A DNA stretch of 8,624 nucleotides from Legionellaceae bacterium (GTDB lineage Bacteria > Pseudomonadota > Gammaproteobacteria > Legionellales > Legionellaceae): positions 1 to 8,624 of the forward strand of contig CANJFK010000022.1 in assembly GCA_947473535.1 (NCBI GenBank), written 5' to 3'. The position numbers were made by a program, and so were the translations under genes. Every line of letters starts with the position of its first letter. Position 1 is the first letter of the stretch. A model generated the notes under the pieces. That model saw nothing but the letters and a program-made list of their open reading frames with translations. It was not told where the DNA came from and made no database searches. Shown piece after piece: positions 1 through 7,862 of this stretch.

Positions 1-1568
1 TGCGCCAGATGCAGGGCGGCGGTGGGCGTGGCGCGATGTCGTTCGGTCGTTCGCGAGCACGTTTGTTAGGCGAGGATCAGGTGAAGGTCACGTTTGCTGA
101 TGTGGCCGGCGTGGATGAAGCCAAAGATGAGGTAAAAGAGTTGGTTGATTTCTTACGCGATCCAACTAAATTTCAAAACCTTGGCGGACGAATTCCGCGT
201 GGTGTGCTGCTCGTCGGCTCGCCAGGAACGGGTAAAACATTACTTGCAAGAGCGGTAGCAGGCGAGGCAAAAGTACCCTTTTTCACGATTTCAGGCTCTG
301 ATTTTGTCGAAATGTTCGTGGGTGTTGGTGCGTCCCGAGTCCGTGATATGTTTGAGCAGGCAAAAAAACAGGCGCCATGCATCATTTTCATCGACGAGAT
401 TGACGCGGTTGGCCGGCATCGCGGCGCTGGTTTGGGCGGAGGACACGATGAACGTGAGCAGACACTGAATCAATTGCTTGTCGAGATGGATGGTTTTGAG
501 GGCAACGAAGGGGTGATTGTGATTGCTGCGACCAACCGCCCTGATGTATTGGATCCTGCGCTACTTCGTCCCGGTCGCTTTGATCGTCAAGTGGTGGTGC
601 CATTGCCAGATATTCGTGGCCGTGAACAGATTTTGAAAGTACATATGACGAAAGTACCAGTGGACACGAGCGTTAAAATATTGCCAATTGCGCGAGGTAC
701 GCCTGGCTTTTCTGGTGCCGATTTAGCGAACTTAGTGAATGAAGCAGCCTTATTTGCTGCGCGGGCTAATAAACGTAAAGTCAGTATGAGCGATTTGGAT
801 AAAGCGAAAGATAAAATTATGATGGGCGCAGAACGGCGTTCAATGGTGATGGATGAGAATGAGAAAAAATTGACGGCTTACCATGAAGCCGGGCATGCCA
901 TTGTTGGTTTGTTGGTTCCTGAACATGATCCGGTTTATAAAATTTCAATTATTCCTCGAGGTCGCGCGCTTGGTGTGACGATGTTTCTGCCGGAACAAGA
1001 CCGATACAGCCATAGTAAACGGCGATTAGAAAGTCAGCTAGCGAGTCTTTTTGGCGGCCGAGTGGCTGAGGAATTAATTTTCGGTGCTGAGAGTGTAACA
1101 ACAGGTGCTTCAAATGACATCATGCGTGCCACGGAAATTGCTCGCAAAATGGTTACCAGTTGGGGGCTATCCAGCATGGGGCCTTTGACCTTTGGCCAGG
1201 AAGAAGGGGAAGTATTTTTGGGTCGTTCGGTGAATCAAAATAAAGAAATATCGGATAAAACAGCCCAACTAATTGATGAGGAAGTGCGCATTATTGTTGA
1301 TCGTAATTACCAACGCGCACAGAACGTATTGACGGAAAATTTGGATAAATTGCATTTGATGGCTGACGCCCTGATTAAATACGAAACAATAGATGCGAAG
1401 CAAATTGAAGAGGTTATGTTAGGAAAAGAGCCGTCTCCACCCGATGATTGGGAATCGATCAAACAAATCGATAAAGATAAAAACAATCCTGATGCGGGTA
1501 GTGAAATGGATGAGCCTGTGATTAAACCTGAGGATAAATCTGTCGATGGCCCTGCTTCAGAACATTAA
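1..1568 (+). CDS. ftsH: ATP-dependent zinc metalloprotease FtsH, 5'-truncated
   Basis: Membrane-anchored AAA+ protease that unfolds and degrades misfolded membrane proteins and regulatory substrates; in E. coli it controls LpxC. The frame is open from base 3, and the ATG at 9 is an internal Met, because the reading frame begins in the conserved RQMQGGGG linker just before the AAA+ domain. By alignment from memory with E. coli FtsH, about 125 N-terminal residues (two membrane helices and the periplasmic domain) lie outside the window. Numbering from Met at base 9: Walker A GSPGTGKT 70-77, pore motif MFVG 102-105, Walker B IIFIDE 125-130, second region of homology with arginine fingers R187 and R190, zinc site HEAGH 292-296, third ligand D370 in GASND. 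The charged C-terminal tail after about residue 475 is poorly conserved. Walker A has Ser where Pro is usual. The downstream neighbour folP is typical for gammaproteobacteria. Identification is very secure. Confidence 0.98.
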   Translation, partial: RQMQGGGGRGAMSFGRSRARLLGEDQVKVTFADVAGVDEAKDEVKELVDFLRDPTKFQNLGGRIPRGVLLVGSPGTGKTLLARAVAGEAKVPFFTISGSDFVEMFVGVGASRVRDMFEQAKKQAPCIIFIDEIDAVGRHRGAGLGGGHDEREQTLNQLLVEMDGFEGNEGVIVIAATNRPDVLDPALLRPGRFDRQVVVPLPDIRGREQILKVHMTKVPVDTSVKILPIARGTPGFSGADLANLVNEAALFAARANKRKVSMSDLDKAKDKIMMGAERRSMVMDENEKKLTAYHEAGHAIVGLLVPEHDPVYKISIIPRGRALGVTMFLPEQDRYSHSKRRLESQLASLFGGRVAEELIFGAESVTTGASNDIMRATEIARKMVTSWGLSSMGPLTFGQEEGEVFLGRSVNQNKEISDKTAQLIDEEVRIIVDRNYQRAQNVLTENLDKLHLMADALIKYETIDAKQIEEVMLGKEPSPPDDWESIKQIDKDKNNPDAGSEMDEPVIKPEDKSVDGPASEH

Positions 1569-1617
1569 ACCGATGATTTGATGCAAGAATGGGAAGCGTG
1601 TTGGATGCTATCTATAA

Positions 1618-2541
1618 GTGAATAACAAACAATTTACCGCCTGGCGCCGAGCAAGCCATCACCCTAACGTGATGGCGCCTGCTTACCGCCGCAAGCCGTT
1701 AATCATGGGTGTGCTTAATGTCACACCGGATTCTTTTTCCGATGGTGGATGCTTCTTTGAACCAGAGCAGGCTTATCTGCGAGCGCAGGTTATGATTGCT
1801 CAGGGCGCGGATTTGATTGATATCGGAGGGGAATCATCAAGACCTGGCGCTGTGTCCATTTCAACCGCCGAAGAATTAGCGCGCGTCATTCCAGTGATTG
1901 AACGCATCCGAGCGATGCATGATATTTGTATTTCCATTGACACGCGTAAAGCGGATGTTATGTTTGCGGCCGTTGAGGCTGGCGCATCGTTTATTAACGA
2001 TATCAGTGCGTTAAGCGATAACCACGCTCTGGCAGTGGCCGCGGATTGTGATGTCCCTGTGTGCTTAATGCATATGCAAGGAACGCCAGATTCCATGCAA
2101 AATAACCCGTACTATGCTACGGATATTGTGGATGAAATCAATTGGTTTTTTGAGCAGCGCATTGACGCTTGTGTGCAAGCCGGGGTGGCTCGAGAACGGT
2201 TGATTCTTGATCCTGGGTTTGGTTTTGGTAAATCAGTGCAGCACAATTTATTGATCGTGAAACGGTTAATTGAATTTCAACAGCACAAACTACCCATCTT
2301 GCTTGGTGTCTCACGTAAAAGTACAATTGGGGCTGTTTTACAGAAAACAGCTTCCGAACAGTTGCCTGGAGGGCTTGCATTGGCAGTTTATGCAGCGCTT
2401 CAAGGTGTTTCAATTATTAGAACACATGATGTGGACGAAACGAATCAAGCACTAACAATAATTGATGCGATCGGTCACCGTGGTGTAGGGATGAATAGCA
2501 TTCCTTCATACAGGAGAGATAAAACGGATGAATCACCGTAA
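1618..2541 (+). CDS. folP: Dihydropteroate synthase
   Basis: Condenses 6-hydroxymethyl-dihydropterin pyrophosphate with p-aminobenzoate in cytoplasmic folate synthesis; it is the sulfonamide target. The 307-residue TIM-barrel protein shows [15 protein letters not shown] at 30-44, GGESSRPGA at 70-78, SIDTRK at 106-111, NDIS at 127-130, LMHMQG at 150-155, DPGFGFGK at 198-205, SRKS at 232-235 and RTHDV at 268-272. Presumed pterin/PABA site residues N34, D108, N127, D198, K234 and R268 match those of E. coli. S74 replaces the usual Thr, a mild change, and P76 and F40 (sulfonamide-relevant positions) are unchanged. The GTG start at 1618 is the furthest possible, since an in-frame TAA sits at 1615-1617. 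It gives an N-terminus about 12 residues longer than E. coli and has only a weak ribosome site, so ATG 1672 (289 residues) remains an alternative. The 3' end overlaps glmM by 14 bases. Confidence 0.97.
   Translation: MNNKQFTAWRRASHHPNVMAPAYRRKPLIMGVLNVTPDSFSDGGCFFEPEQAYLRAQVMIAQGADLIDIGGESSRPGAVSISTAEELARVIPVIERIRAMHDICISIDTRKADVMFAAVEAGASFINDISALSDNHALAVAADCDVPVCLMHMQGTPDSMQNNPYYATDIVDEINWFFEQRIDACVQAGVARERLILDPGFGFGKSVQHNLLIVKRLIEFQQHKLPILLGVSRKSTIGAVLQKTASEQLPGGLALAVYAALQGVSIIRTHDVDETNQALTIIDAIGHRGVGMNSIPSYRRDKTDESP
2512..2517 (+). promoter_or_regulatory. Ribosome binding site of glmM inside folP
   Basis: AGGAGA lies 10 bases before the glmM ATG at 2528 and is one of the clearest Shine-Dalgarno sequences in the window. 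It is embedded in the last codons of folP, whose stop falls 14 bases into glmM, so translation of the two genes is probably coupled. Confidence 0.75.
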
Positions 2542-3895
2542 ATATTTTGGTACCGACGGAATTCGTGGCGAAGTGGGCTTAACAAACATCACGCCTGAAT
2601 TTATGCTGAAGCTTGGTTGGGCTGTGGGTCGCGTGTTAGCCAATGGTCATCGTAAAAAAGTGCTTATTGGTAAAGATACCCGTGTATCAGGTTACATGCT
2701 GGAGTCGGCGTTAGAAGCTGGTTTATCAGCAGCGGGAGTTGATGTCAGGCTATTAGGCCCTATGCCAACGCCGGCCATCGCTTATTTAACCCAAACGTTA
2801 CGGGCTAATGCAGGCATTGTGATTAGTGCGTCACATAATTTATTTCAAGACAATGGCATCAAGTTTTTTTCGGCTGATGGTAGTAAATTACCGGATAGTG
2901 TTGAGCTGGCGATTGAGGCTGAAATTGATAAGCCCATGCAAATTGTGCCGTCGGCACAATTGGGTAAAGCGATGCGTATTGATGATGCACCAGGGCGCTA
3001 TATTGAGTTTTGTAAGTCAACGATTCCTTCACTCACCCGATTATCCGGGTTAAAAATAGTGGTTGATTGTGCGAATGGTGCAACATATCACATTGCACCC
3101 AGTGTATTTAAAGAGCTAGGAGCCGAGGTTATTGCTATTGGTAATAAGCCCGATGGATTTAATATTAATCAAGGATGTGGTTCAACCGCGCCGGACATGC
3201 TACGAAAAACCGTGCTTGAAACGGGCGCTGACATTGGCGTGGCGTTGGATGGTGATGGTGACCGATTGCTTCTCGTTGATGCGTCCGGCGAGATCATTAA
3301 CGGCGATCAGATCATTTATATTATTGCCAAAGATCGTCATCAACGAAACATGTTGCACGGGGGCGTAGTTGGTACTTTAATGAGCAACTATGGTTTGGAA
3401 AAAGCATTGGCTGCCCTGTCCATCCCTTTTTTACGAGCAAAAGTGGGTGATCGGTATGTCCTTGAAACATTAAAAGAGAACGATTGGAAAATTGGAGGTG
3501 AATCATCTGGTCATGTGGTTTGTTTGGATAAAACCACCACCGGTGATGGGATAGTCGCCGCCCTACAAGTCCTGGCGATCATGGTGAAGCAGGAAAAATC
3601 CTTGCGAGAATTGGCAGCTGGCATTACGTTATTGCCTCAATCGCTTGTTAATCTCAAAACGAGCAACGCGGAATTACTCGCTAATAATCCACGAATTATA
3701 GCGGCAGTGGACGCATTGGGTACGAAGCTGCGGGGCGAAGGGCGTGTTCTATTAAGACCGTCAGGCACCGAACCGCTGTTACGAGTGATGGTTGAGGGGC
3801 GAGAAAATCAGCAAGTGCAACTACATGCACAACAATTAGCAGACGAAATCAATCAAATTGAACTGCATTTGAAAGCAAAAAATGCCGTTGCATGA
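2528..3895 (+). CDS. glmM: Phosphoglucosamine mutase
   Basis: Interconverts glucosamine-6-phosphate and glucosamine-1-phosphate in the cytoplasm, feeding UDP-N-acetylglucosamine for peptidoglycan and lipopolysaccharide. At 455 residues it has normal length for the alpha-D-phosphohexomutase family. It opens with the typical [10 protein letters not shown] (5-14). The phosphorylated serine is S102 in SASHN (100-104), magnesium ligands are D241, D243 and D245 in DGDGDR, the sugar-binding loop is GESSGH (324-329), and the phosphate-binding loop of domain 4 is RPSGTEP (410-416). Directly after ASHN the protein has L105 and Q107, where E. coli GlmM has Pro and Tyr (ASHNPFYDNGIK). The Pro is highly conserved in the family, but all catalytic residues are kept, so the enzyme is probably active. 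The start is fixed by the AGGAGA site and by the conserved N-terminus. It follows folP with an overlap, as in many gammaproteobacteria. Confidence 0.98.
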   Translation: MNHRKYFGTDGIRGEVGLTNITPEFMLKLGWAVGRVLANGHRKKVLIGKDTRVSGYMLESALEAGLSAAGVDVRLLGPMPTPAIAYLTQTLRANAGIVISASHNLFQDNGIKFFSADGSKLPDSVELAIEAEIDKPMQIVPSAQLGKAMRIDDAPGRYIEFCKSTIPSLTRLSGLKIVVDCANGATYHIAPSVFKELGAEVIAIGNKPDGFNINQGCGSTAPDMLRKTVLETGADIGVALDGDGDRLLLVDASGEIINGDQIIYIIAKDRHQRNMLHGGVVGTLMSNYGLEKALAALSIPFLRAKVGDRYVLETLKENDWKIGGESSGHVVCLDKTTTGDGIVAALQVLAIMVKQEKSLRELAAGITLLPQSLVNLKTSNAELLANNPRIIAAVDALGTKLRGEGRVLLRPSGTEPLLRVMVEGRENQQVQLHAQQLADEINQIELHLKAKNAVA

Positions 3896-3899
3896 GGGA
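3894..3899 (+). promoter_or_regulatory. Ribosome binding site deciding the tpiA start
   Basis: GAGGGA overlaps the glmM stop codon and lies just before ATG 3903. The in-frame ATG at 3882 has only A-rich sequence ahead of it and would add seven residues not expected in the family. This supports 3903 as the start. Confidence 0.65.
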
Positions 3900-3902
3900 A
3901 GC

Positions 3903-4658
3903 ATGAGACAAAAAATAGTCATGGGCAATTGGAAAATGAATGGTAATTTGGATCAAATTACCCTTTTGTTACGCGAGTTACTGGCGCTTATGCCGGCACA
4001 AGCGATGGCCAACTGTGCCGTACTGCCCCCGAGTATTTATCTACCCCACGTACATGAGATGTTGAGTGGAAGTGCGATCCGTTGGGGGGCACAAAATATT
4101 TATCCAAAAGAGGCTGGTGCGTTTACGGGCGAGATATCTGCGAGGATGTTAACTGATTTTGCATGTCACTATGTTTTAGTGGGACATTCTGAACGTCGAC
4201 AATTGTTTCATGAAGATGAAAAATTTGTCGCAGAAAAATTCCACCATGTAAAAGATCATGATATGATACCCGTTCTTTGCGTAGGTGAGACGCTAGAAGA
4301 GCGAGAGCAAGGTTTAACAGAACACGTTTTAACCAAGCAATTGCTCGCGGTTACCACGACAGGGCAAGATTTTTTTAAACAGTGTATTATCGCCTATGAA
4401 CCCGTTTGGGCAATAGGCACTGGAAAAACAGCGGAGCCAGAACAAGTGCAAGCAGTGCATGCGTTCATCCGAGGTTTGGTAGCAACATTCAGTCAAGGCG
4501 ACGCCCAAAAATTAGCCATTATATATGGTGGGAGCGTCAACGAAAAAAATGCGCGTTCGCTTTTTGCGATGCCGGATGTTGATGGTGGTTTGATTGGTGG
4601 TGCATCGCTTCATGCGCGACAGTTTGTGGAAATTGTGAAATGTATCAATTGTTATTAA
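3903..4658 (+). CDS. tpiA: Triosephosphate isomerase
   Basis: Interconverts dihydroxyacetone phosphate and glyceraldehyde-3-phosphate in glycolysis and gluconeogenesis, acting as a cytoplasmic dimer. The 251-residue protein fits the family length. MGNWKMNG (7-14) supplies N9 and K11, VGHSERR (93-99) supplies the electrophilic H95, and [12 protein letters not shown] (164-175) supplies the catalytic base E166 and the mobile loop. YGGSVN (208-213) and GGLIGGASL (228-236) form the phosphate-binding loops. All catalytic residues are intact. The start at 3903 gives the usual M-R-x-x-x-V-M-G-N-W-K beginning and has a ribosome site, whereas the longer frame from 3882 overlaps glmM and adds MPLHEGS. 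The gene begins 7 bases after glmM and overlaps secG by 19 bases. In E. coli tpiA lies elsewhere; its place between glmM and secG resembles Pseudomonas and Legionella as I recall them. Confidence 0.97.
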   Translation: MRQKIVMGNWKMNGNLDQITLLLRELLALMPAQAMANCAVLPPSIYLPHVHEMLSGSAIRWGAQNIYPKEAGAFTGEISARMLTDFACHYVLVGHSERRQLFHEDEKFVAEKFHHVKDHDMIPVLCVGETLEEREQGLTEHVLTKQLLAVTTTGQDFFKQCIIAYEPVWAIGTGKTAEPEQVQAVHAFIRGLVATFSQGDAQKLAIIYGGSVNEKNARSLFAMPDVDGGLIGGASLHARQFVEIVKCINCY

Positions 4659-4957
4659 TTTTACATGTGTTGATTGCAACGACCGTCATCGGTTTAGTGT
4701 TAATTCAGCATGGGAAAGGCGCCGATATTGGCGCAGCGTTTGGATCAGGCGCTTCTAATACGGTGTTCGGTAGCCAAGGGACGGGTAGTTTTTTGTTTAA
4801 ATTAACCGGCGGTTTGGCGTTAGCCTTTTTCGTTACTAGTTTGTCATTGTCGTCTATGGTGGCCAATCATTATCAGAAAGAGAGTTTGCAAGTTATCCCT
4901 CAACAAACCAGTGTACCGGAAAGTAAAATTCCAGTGCCTACTGATAGTGGATCCTAA
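4640..4957 (+). CDS. secG: Preprotein translocase subunit SecG
   Basis: Small inner-membrane subunit of the SecYEG channel that assists SecA-driven export. The 105-residue protein has two predicted membrane helices, about residues 3-21 and 51-73, joined by the highly conserved cytoplasmic loop [16 protein letters not shown] (22-37) followed by [13 protein letters not shown] (40-52). After the second helix comes a poorly conserved tail of roughly 30 residues rich in Pro, Ser and Gln, which is usual for this family. The ATG lies within the end of tpiA, with a 19-base overlap. The ribosome site is only a modest TGGAA (4627-4631), so coupling to tpiA translation is likely. A tRNA-Leu gene follows 7 bases after the stop, as it does after secG in E. 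coli. Confidence 0.96.
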   Translation: MYQLLLILHVLIATTVIGLVLIQHGKGADIGAAFGSGASNTVFGSQGTGSFLFKLTGGLALAFFVTSLSLSSMVANHYQKESLQVIPQQTSVPESKIPVPTDSGS

Positions 4958-4964
4958 CCCTTTT

Positions 4965-5050
4965 GCCGAAGTGGTGGAATTGGTAGACACGCCGTCTTGA
5001 GGGGGCGGTGGCGTAAAGCTGTGCCGGTTCGAGTCCGGCCTTCGGCACCA
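4965..5050 (+). tRNA. tRNA-Leu (anticodon GAG)
   Basis: The sequence folds as a complete class II tRNA of 86 bases. The acceptor stem GCCGAAG (4965-4971) pairs with CTTCGGC (5040-5046). The D stem is GTG/CAC with loop GAATTGGTAGA. The anticodon stem CCGTC/GGCGG contains one T-G wobble. The anticodon loop is TTGAGGG, giving anticodon GAG at 4999-5001, which reads CUC and CUU. A short variable arm (GGC/GCT around GTAAA, 5010-5020) marks the leucine type. The T arm is GCCGG-TTCGAGT-CCGGC (5023-5039). Discriminator A73 is at 5047, as expected for leucine, and CCA is encoded at 5048-5050. The sequence closely resembles E. coli leuU, which also follows secG. No separate promoter is apparent, so it may be processed from the secG transcript. 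Confidence 0.96.
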
Positions 5051-5080
5051 ATTATATATTTTTTTACACCCATTACGAGC
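5051..5080 (+). other. AT-rich spacer with T run between tRNA-Leu and nuoA
   Basis: A short gap beginning ATTATATA and running into seven T (5059-5065). The T run resembles the end of an intrinsic terminator, but no stable hairpin sits directly before it apart from the tRNA itself. TATATT at 5055-5060 resembles a -10 box, but no -35 box is seen at the right distance. Neither a terminator nor a promoter can be assigned with confidence. Confidence 0.4.
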
Positions 5081-5086
5081 AAGGTG
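5081..5086 (+). promoter_or_regulatory. Ribosome binding site of nuoA
   Basis: AAGGTG followed by four A before ATG 5091. It fixes the nuoA start, as no other start codon nearby gives the conserved N-terminal membrane helix. Confidence 0.6.
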
Positions 5087-5090
5087 AAAA

Positions 5091-5447
5091 ATGCTATCAC
5101 AATATTTACCCATTCTCGTTTTCATCATAATCGGTCTGATTCTAGGCCTTGTTATGTTGGGAGCAGGCTCTCTGATTTCAACACACAAACCAGATGCTGC
5201 AAAAAACTCACCTTATGAGTGCGGGTTTCCAGCTTTTGAGAATTCACGAATACCATTTGATGTTCGATTTTACTTGGTTGCGATACTGTTTATTATCTTC
5301 GACCTGGAAACGGCGTTTTTTTTCCCCTGGGCCATTGTTTTACGAAAAATAGGCTGGTTTGGTTTTTCTGCCATGATGATGTTTCTTGGTTTGTTGGTCA
5401 TCGGATTTATTTATGAGTGGAAACGGGGTGCATTGGAATGGGAGTGA
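5091..5447 (+). CDS. nuoA: NADH-quinone oxidoreductase subunit A
   Basis: Small membrane subunit of complex I (ND3 in mitochondria), placed where the membrane arm meets the quinone channel. The 118-residue protein has three predicted membrane helices, about 5-27, 60-80 and 89-108. The loop between the first two carries YECGFPAF (42-49), whose Cys44 corresponds to the cysteine exposed in the deactive state of mitochondrial ND3. [18 protein letters not shown] (56-73) contains the conserved acidic pair D71 and E73 in the second helix. Length and motifs are standard. The helix carries an eight-T tract (5316-5323) encoding phenylalanines. It is the first gene of the nuo operon and overlaps nuoB by 10 bases. 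Confidence 0.97.
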   Translation: MLSQYLPILVFIIIGLILGLVMLGAGSLISTHKPDAAKNSPYECGFPAFENSRIPFDVRFYLVAILFIIFDLETAFFFPWAIVLRKIGWFGFSAMMMFLGLLVIGFIYEWKRGALEWE

Positions 5448-5923
5448 GTCAATCTGCAGAGTTGCAAAAAAGTGGTTTTGTTACGACTTCAGTAGAAAAA
5501 CTAGTCGGTTGGGCTTGCACCGGTTCGATGTGGCCTATGACATTTGGGCTAGCCTGTTGTGCCGTAGAAATGATGCATGTTGGTGCAGCTCGTTATGATC
5601 TGGATCGTTTTGGTATTATTTTCCGACCGAGCCCCCGTCAGTCTGATGTGATGATTGTCGCGGGAACATTATGCAATAAAATGGCACCAGCATTACGCAA
5701 AGTTTATGATCAAATGGCAGAGCCTCGTTGGGTAATCTCCATGGGATCTTGTGCGAATGGGGGTGGGTATTATCACTACTCGTATTCCGTCGTTCGTGGT
5801 TGTGATCGGATCGTTCCCGTTGATGTATACGTGCCGGGTTGTCCACCAACAGCCGAGGCGTTGTTATACGGTATTATTCAGCTGCAGAATAAGATCCGAC
5901 GAAAAGCAATAATAGAGATTTAG
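5438..5923 (+). CDS. nuoB: NADH-quinone oxidoreductase subunit B
   Basis: Complex I subunit (PSST in mitochondria) that holds the terminal cluster N2 and passes electrons to quinone at the interface with NuoD. The start at 5438 gives 161 residues beginning [18 protein letters not shown], which matches the usual short N-terminus; an in-frame ATG at 5417 would add seven residues deep inside nuoA. GGGGTG at 5425-5430 may serve as ribosome site. The cluster ligands are the tandem C40-C41 in [10 protein letters not shown]105 in GSCANGGG and C135 in PGCPP. The conserved RPSPRQSD (63-70), [15 protein letters not shown] (79-93) and [18 protein letters not shown] (112-129) are all present. The gene overlaps nuoA by 10 bases and is separated from nuoC by one base, indicating coupled translation. 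Confidence 0.98.
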   Translation: MGVSQSAELQKSGFVTTSVEKLVGWACTGSMWPMTFGLACCAVEMMHVGAARYDLDRFGIIFRPSPRQSDVMIVAGTLCNKMAPALRKVYDQMAEPRWVISMGSCANGGGYYHYSYSVVRGCDRIVPVDVYVPGCPPTAEALLYGIIQLQNKIRRKAIIEI

Positions 5924-5924
5924 G

Positions 5925-6605
5925 ATGACAAAACAAGATAATTTAGCTGAGTGTTTACGCCGCGAGTTGATGGACTCACTCGTTTCCGTTACTACAGCGT
6001 TTAATGAAGTGACCGTTGAGTGTGAAGCGGCTGTCTTATTAAGCGTATTGTTGCAATTACGCGATGATCCGGCGTTTGCATTTGATCAGCTCATTGATTT
6101 GTGTGGGGTAGACTACCTTCTGTATGGTGAATACGATTGGGAAACTGAATCTGCTTCCGAAAATGGATTTTCTCGTGGTGTTGAATGCCAGGAGCCGCCA
6201 GCTTTCGTGTTGGATAAACCTCGATTTGCAGTGGTGTATCATTTGCTATCGACCCCTAAAAATCATCGACTGCGACTGACGGTTTTTGTCGATGAAGCAT
6301 GTCTTATCGTTCCTTCAGTTCATGCCCTTTGGAAATGTGCGAATTGGTTTGAACGTGAAGCGTATGACTTGTATGGCATTTTATTTGATGGTCACCCTGA
6401 TCTGAGACGTATTTTAACCGATTACGGTTTTATTGGTCATCCGTTTCGGAAAGATTTTCCCATCAGTGGCCATGTCGAAATGCGTTACGATGCGCTGCTA
6501 AAAAAAGTTATTTATGAACCGGTTGATATTGAGCCAAGAATATTAGTGCCCAAAGTAATCCGCAGTGACAATCGGTATTTGGACCTGCAAGAGGTAAAAC
6601 CATGA
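5925..6605 (+). CDS. nuoC: NADH-quinone oxidoreductase subunit C
   Basis: Hydrophilic complex I subunit (30 kDa in mitochondria) that joins NuoB and NuoD in the connecting module; it carries no cofactor. The 226-residue protein has the family signature [12 protein letters not shown] (141-152), then [15 protein letters not shown] (155-169) and [15 protein letters not shown] (175-189). The N-terminal half is less conserved but has the IDLCGVDY strand (57-64). Residues about 70-95 form an acidic, probably flexible insert before [10 protein letters not shown] (100-109), in a position where related NuoC proteins also vary in length. It is a free-standing protein, not fused to NuoD as in E. coli. 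It begins one base after the nuoB stop, with AGAGA (5914-5918) as possible ribosome site, and ends in an ATGA overlap with nuoD. Confidence 0.97.
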   Translation: MTKQDNLAECLRRELMDSLVSVTTAFNEVTVECEAAVLLSVLLQLRDDPAFAFDQLIDLCGVDYLLYGEYDWETESASENGFSRGVECQEPPAFVLDKPRFAVVYHLLSTPKNHRLRLTVFVDEACLIVPSVHALWKCANWFEREAYDLYGILFDGHPDLRRILTDYGFIGHPFRKDFPISGHVEMRYDALLKKVIYEPVDIEPRILVPKVIRSDNRYLDLQEVKP

Positions 6606-7855
6606 TTGACCTACAACGTTATACGCTCAATTTTGGTCCACAACATCCTGCGGCCCACGGTGTGTTGCGTTTGGTCCTGGAGCTGGAGGGCGAAACCATT
6701 GTTCGCGCTGATCCTCATATTGGATTATTGCATCGCGCTACCGAAAAATTGGTGGAAACCAAACCATACCTGCATAGCATTGGTTATATGGATAGGCTTG
6801 ATTACGTGTCAATGATGTGTAATGAGCATGCTTATGTTCGGGCAATAGAGAAAATGCTTGGGGTCGAAGCACCCTTGCGAGCCCAGTATATACGGACCAT
6901 GTTTGATGAAATCACTCGCATTCTAAATCACTTGTTATGGTTAGGTGCGATAGCACTCGATATTGGTGCAATGACTGTGTTTTTATATTGCTTTCGTGAA
7001 CGAGAAGATTTGTTTGATTGTTATGAAGCTGTTTCAGGTGCGCGGATGCACGCCACGTATTATCGACCGGGCGGCGTTGCGCGTGACCTACCTGATACTA
7101 TGCCGCAATATAAAGCCTCTCGGTGGCATAATGATCGAGAAGTTGAAAAAATGAATGTTAATCGACAAGGGAGCTTGCTCGATTTTATCTGGTCATTTAC
7201 GGAACGCTTTCCACGTTGTGTTGACGAATACGAGACGTTGCTTACCGATAATCGTATTTGGAAGCAGCGTACGGTCGATATTGGTGTGGTTTCGCCAGAA
7301 GATGCCTTGCAGTGGGGATTTACTGGCCCCATGTTGAGAGGTTCTGGCGTGGCGTGGGACTTGCGGAAAAAACAACCGTATGCGGCATATGAACAAATTG
7401 ATTTTGATATTCCTGTTGGGAAAACGGGTGATTGTTATGATCGTTACCTCGTGCGGGTCGAAGAAATGCGTCAATCCAATCGCATTGTTCGACAATGTGT
7501 TCAGTGGCTTCGCGACAATCCAGGTCCTATTAAACTCGATGATCACAAAATCACACCGCCTAGCCGAGTAGCAATGAAAGAAGATATGGAAGCGATGATC
7601 CACCACTTTAAATTGTTTTCAGAAGGTTTTAGCTTACCACGTGGCGAAGTGTATAGCCCCGTTGAAGCGCCAAAAGGTGAATTTGGAATTTATCTGGTAT
7701 CGGATGGTGCCAATAAGCCGTATCGCATGAAAATTCGTGCGCCAGGTTTTGCGCATTTATCCAGCTACGATGAAATGGTTCGAGGCCATATGTTAGCTGA
7801 CGGGGTCGCTATTTTGGCTAGTCAAGATATCGTATTTGGGGAAATTGATAGGTAG
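6602..7855 (+). CDS. nuoD: NADH-quinone oxidoreductase subunit D
   Basis: Complex I subunit (49 kDa in mitochondria), related to the large subunit of [NiFe] hydrogenases, which forms the quinone pocket with NuoB. At 417 residues it has the standard free-standing length. [15 protein letters not shown] (10-24) carries the quinone-site H19, RLDYVSMM (65-72) carries Y68, and LDIGAMT (119-125) carries D120; their spacing equals that of H38, Y87 and D139 in Thermus Nqo4. Further conserved parts are [11 protein letters not shown] (40-50), [14 protein letters not shown] (146-159), [15 protein letters not shown] (241-255) and the C-terminal DIVFGEIDR. As in the family, the nickel-binding cysteines of hydrogenases are absent. 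ATGA overlap with nuoC and GAGGT at 6591-6595 support the start. Confidence 0.98.
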   Translation: MIDLQRYTLNFGPQHPAAHGVLRLVLELEGETIVRADPHIGLLHRATEKLVETKPYLHSIGYMDRLDYVSMMCNEHAYVRAIEKMLGVEAPLRAQYIRTMFDEITRILNHLLWLGAIALDIGAMTVFLYCFREREDLFDCYEAVSGARMHATYYRPGGVARDLPDTMPQYKASRWHNDREVEKMNVNRQGSLLDFIWSFTERFPRCVDEYETLLTDNRIWKQRTVDIGVVSPEDALQWGFTGPMLRGSGVAWDLRKKQPYAAYEQIDFDIPVGKTGDCYDRYLVRVEEMRQSNRIVRQCVQWLRDNPGPIKLDDHKITPPSRVAMKEDMEAMIHHFKLFSEGFSLPRGEVYSPVEAPKGEFGIYLVSDGANKPYRMKIRAPGFAHLSSYDEMVRGHMLADGVAILASQDIVFGEIDR

Positions 7856-7857
7856 GG
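7854..7857 (+). promoter_or_regulatory. Ribosome binding site deciding the nuoE start
   Basis: AGGG, overlapping the nuoD stop codon, lies five bases before ATG 7863. An in-frame TTG at 7836 would lengthen NuoE by nine residues inside nuoD and has no such site, so 7863 is preferred. Confidence 0.65.
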
Positions 7858-7862
7858 TAAGT

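Noticed and set aside
1569..1617. ftsH-folP gap as a terminator or promoter site
   Set aside because: No stable inverted repeat, T run or paired -35/-10 boxes were seen in these 49 bases.
3882..3902. Upstream ATG giving a longer TpiA
   Set aside because: It overlaps glmM, lacks a ribosome site and adds seven residues before the normal family N-terminus; ATG 3903 has GAGGGA before it.
5055..5060. TATATT as a -10 box for a nuo promoter
   Set aside because: The region 17 bases upstream is the tRNA T arm and has no resemblance to TTGACA; the spacer is AT-rich, so a chance match is likely.
4844..5188. Minus-strand open frame of 114 codons across the tRNA-Leu region
   Set aside because: Its central part, reading PDSNRHSFTPPPPQDGVST, is simply the antisense translation of a tRNA-Leu gene, a well-known false ORF. 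The rest is antisense to secG and nuoA.
5316..5327. Eight T followed by four C in nuoA as a slippage or phase-variation site
   Set aside because: The run encodes conserved Phe-Phe-Phe-Pro residues of the second membrane helix, the frame is intact, and nuoA is an unlikely phase-variable gene. Similar runs of seven A or T occur by chance in ftsH, glmM and tpiA.
5417..5437. Upstream ATG giving a longer NuoB
   Set aside because: It lies 30 bases inside nuoA and adds METGCIG before the typical MGV start of short NuoB proteins.
7836..7862. Upstream TTG giving a longer NuoE
   Set aside because: It lies inside nuoD with no ribosome site, whereas ATG 7863 has AGGG at the right distance and gives the normal length.
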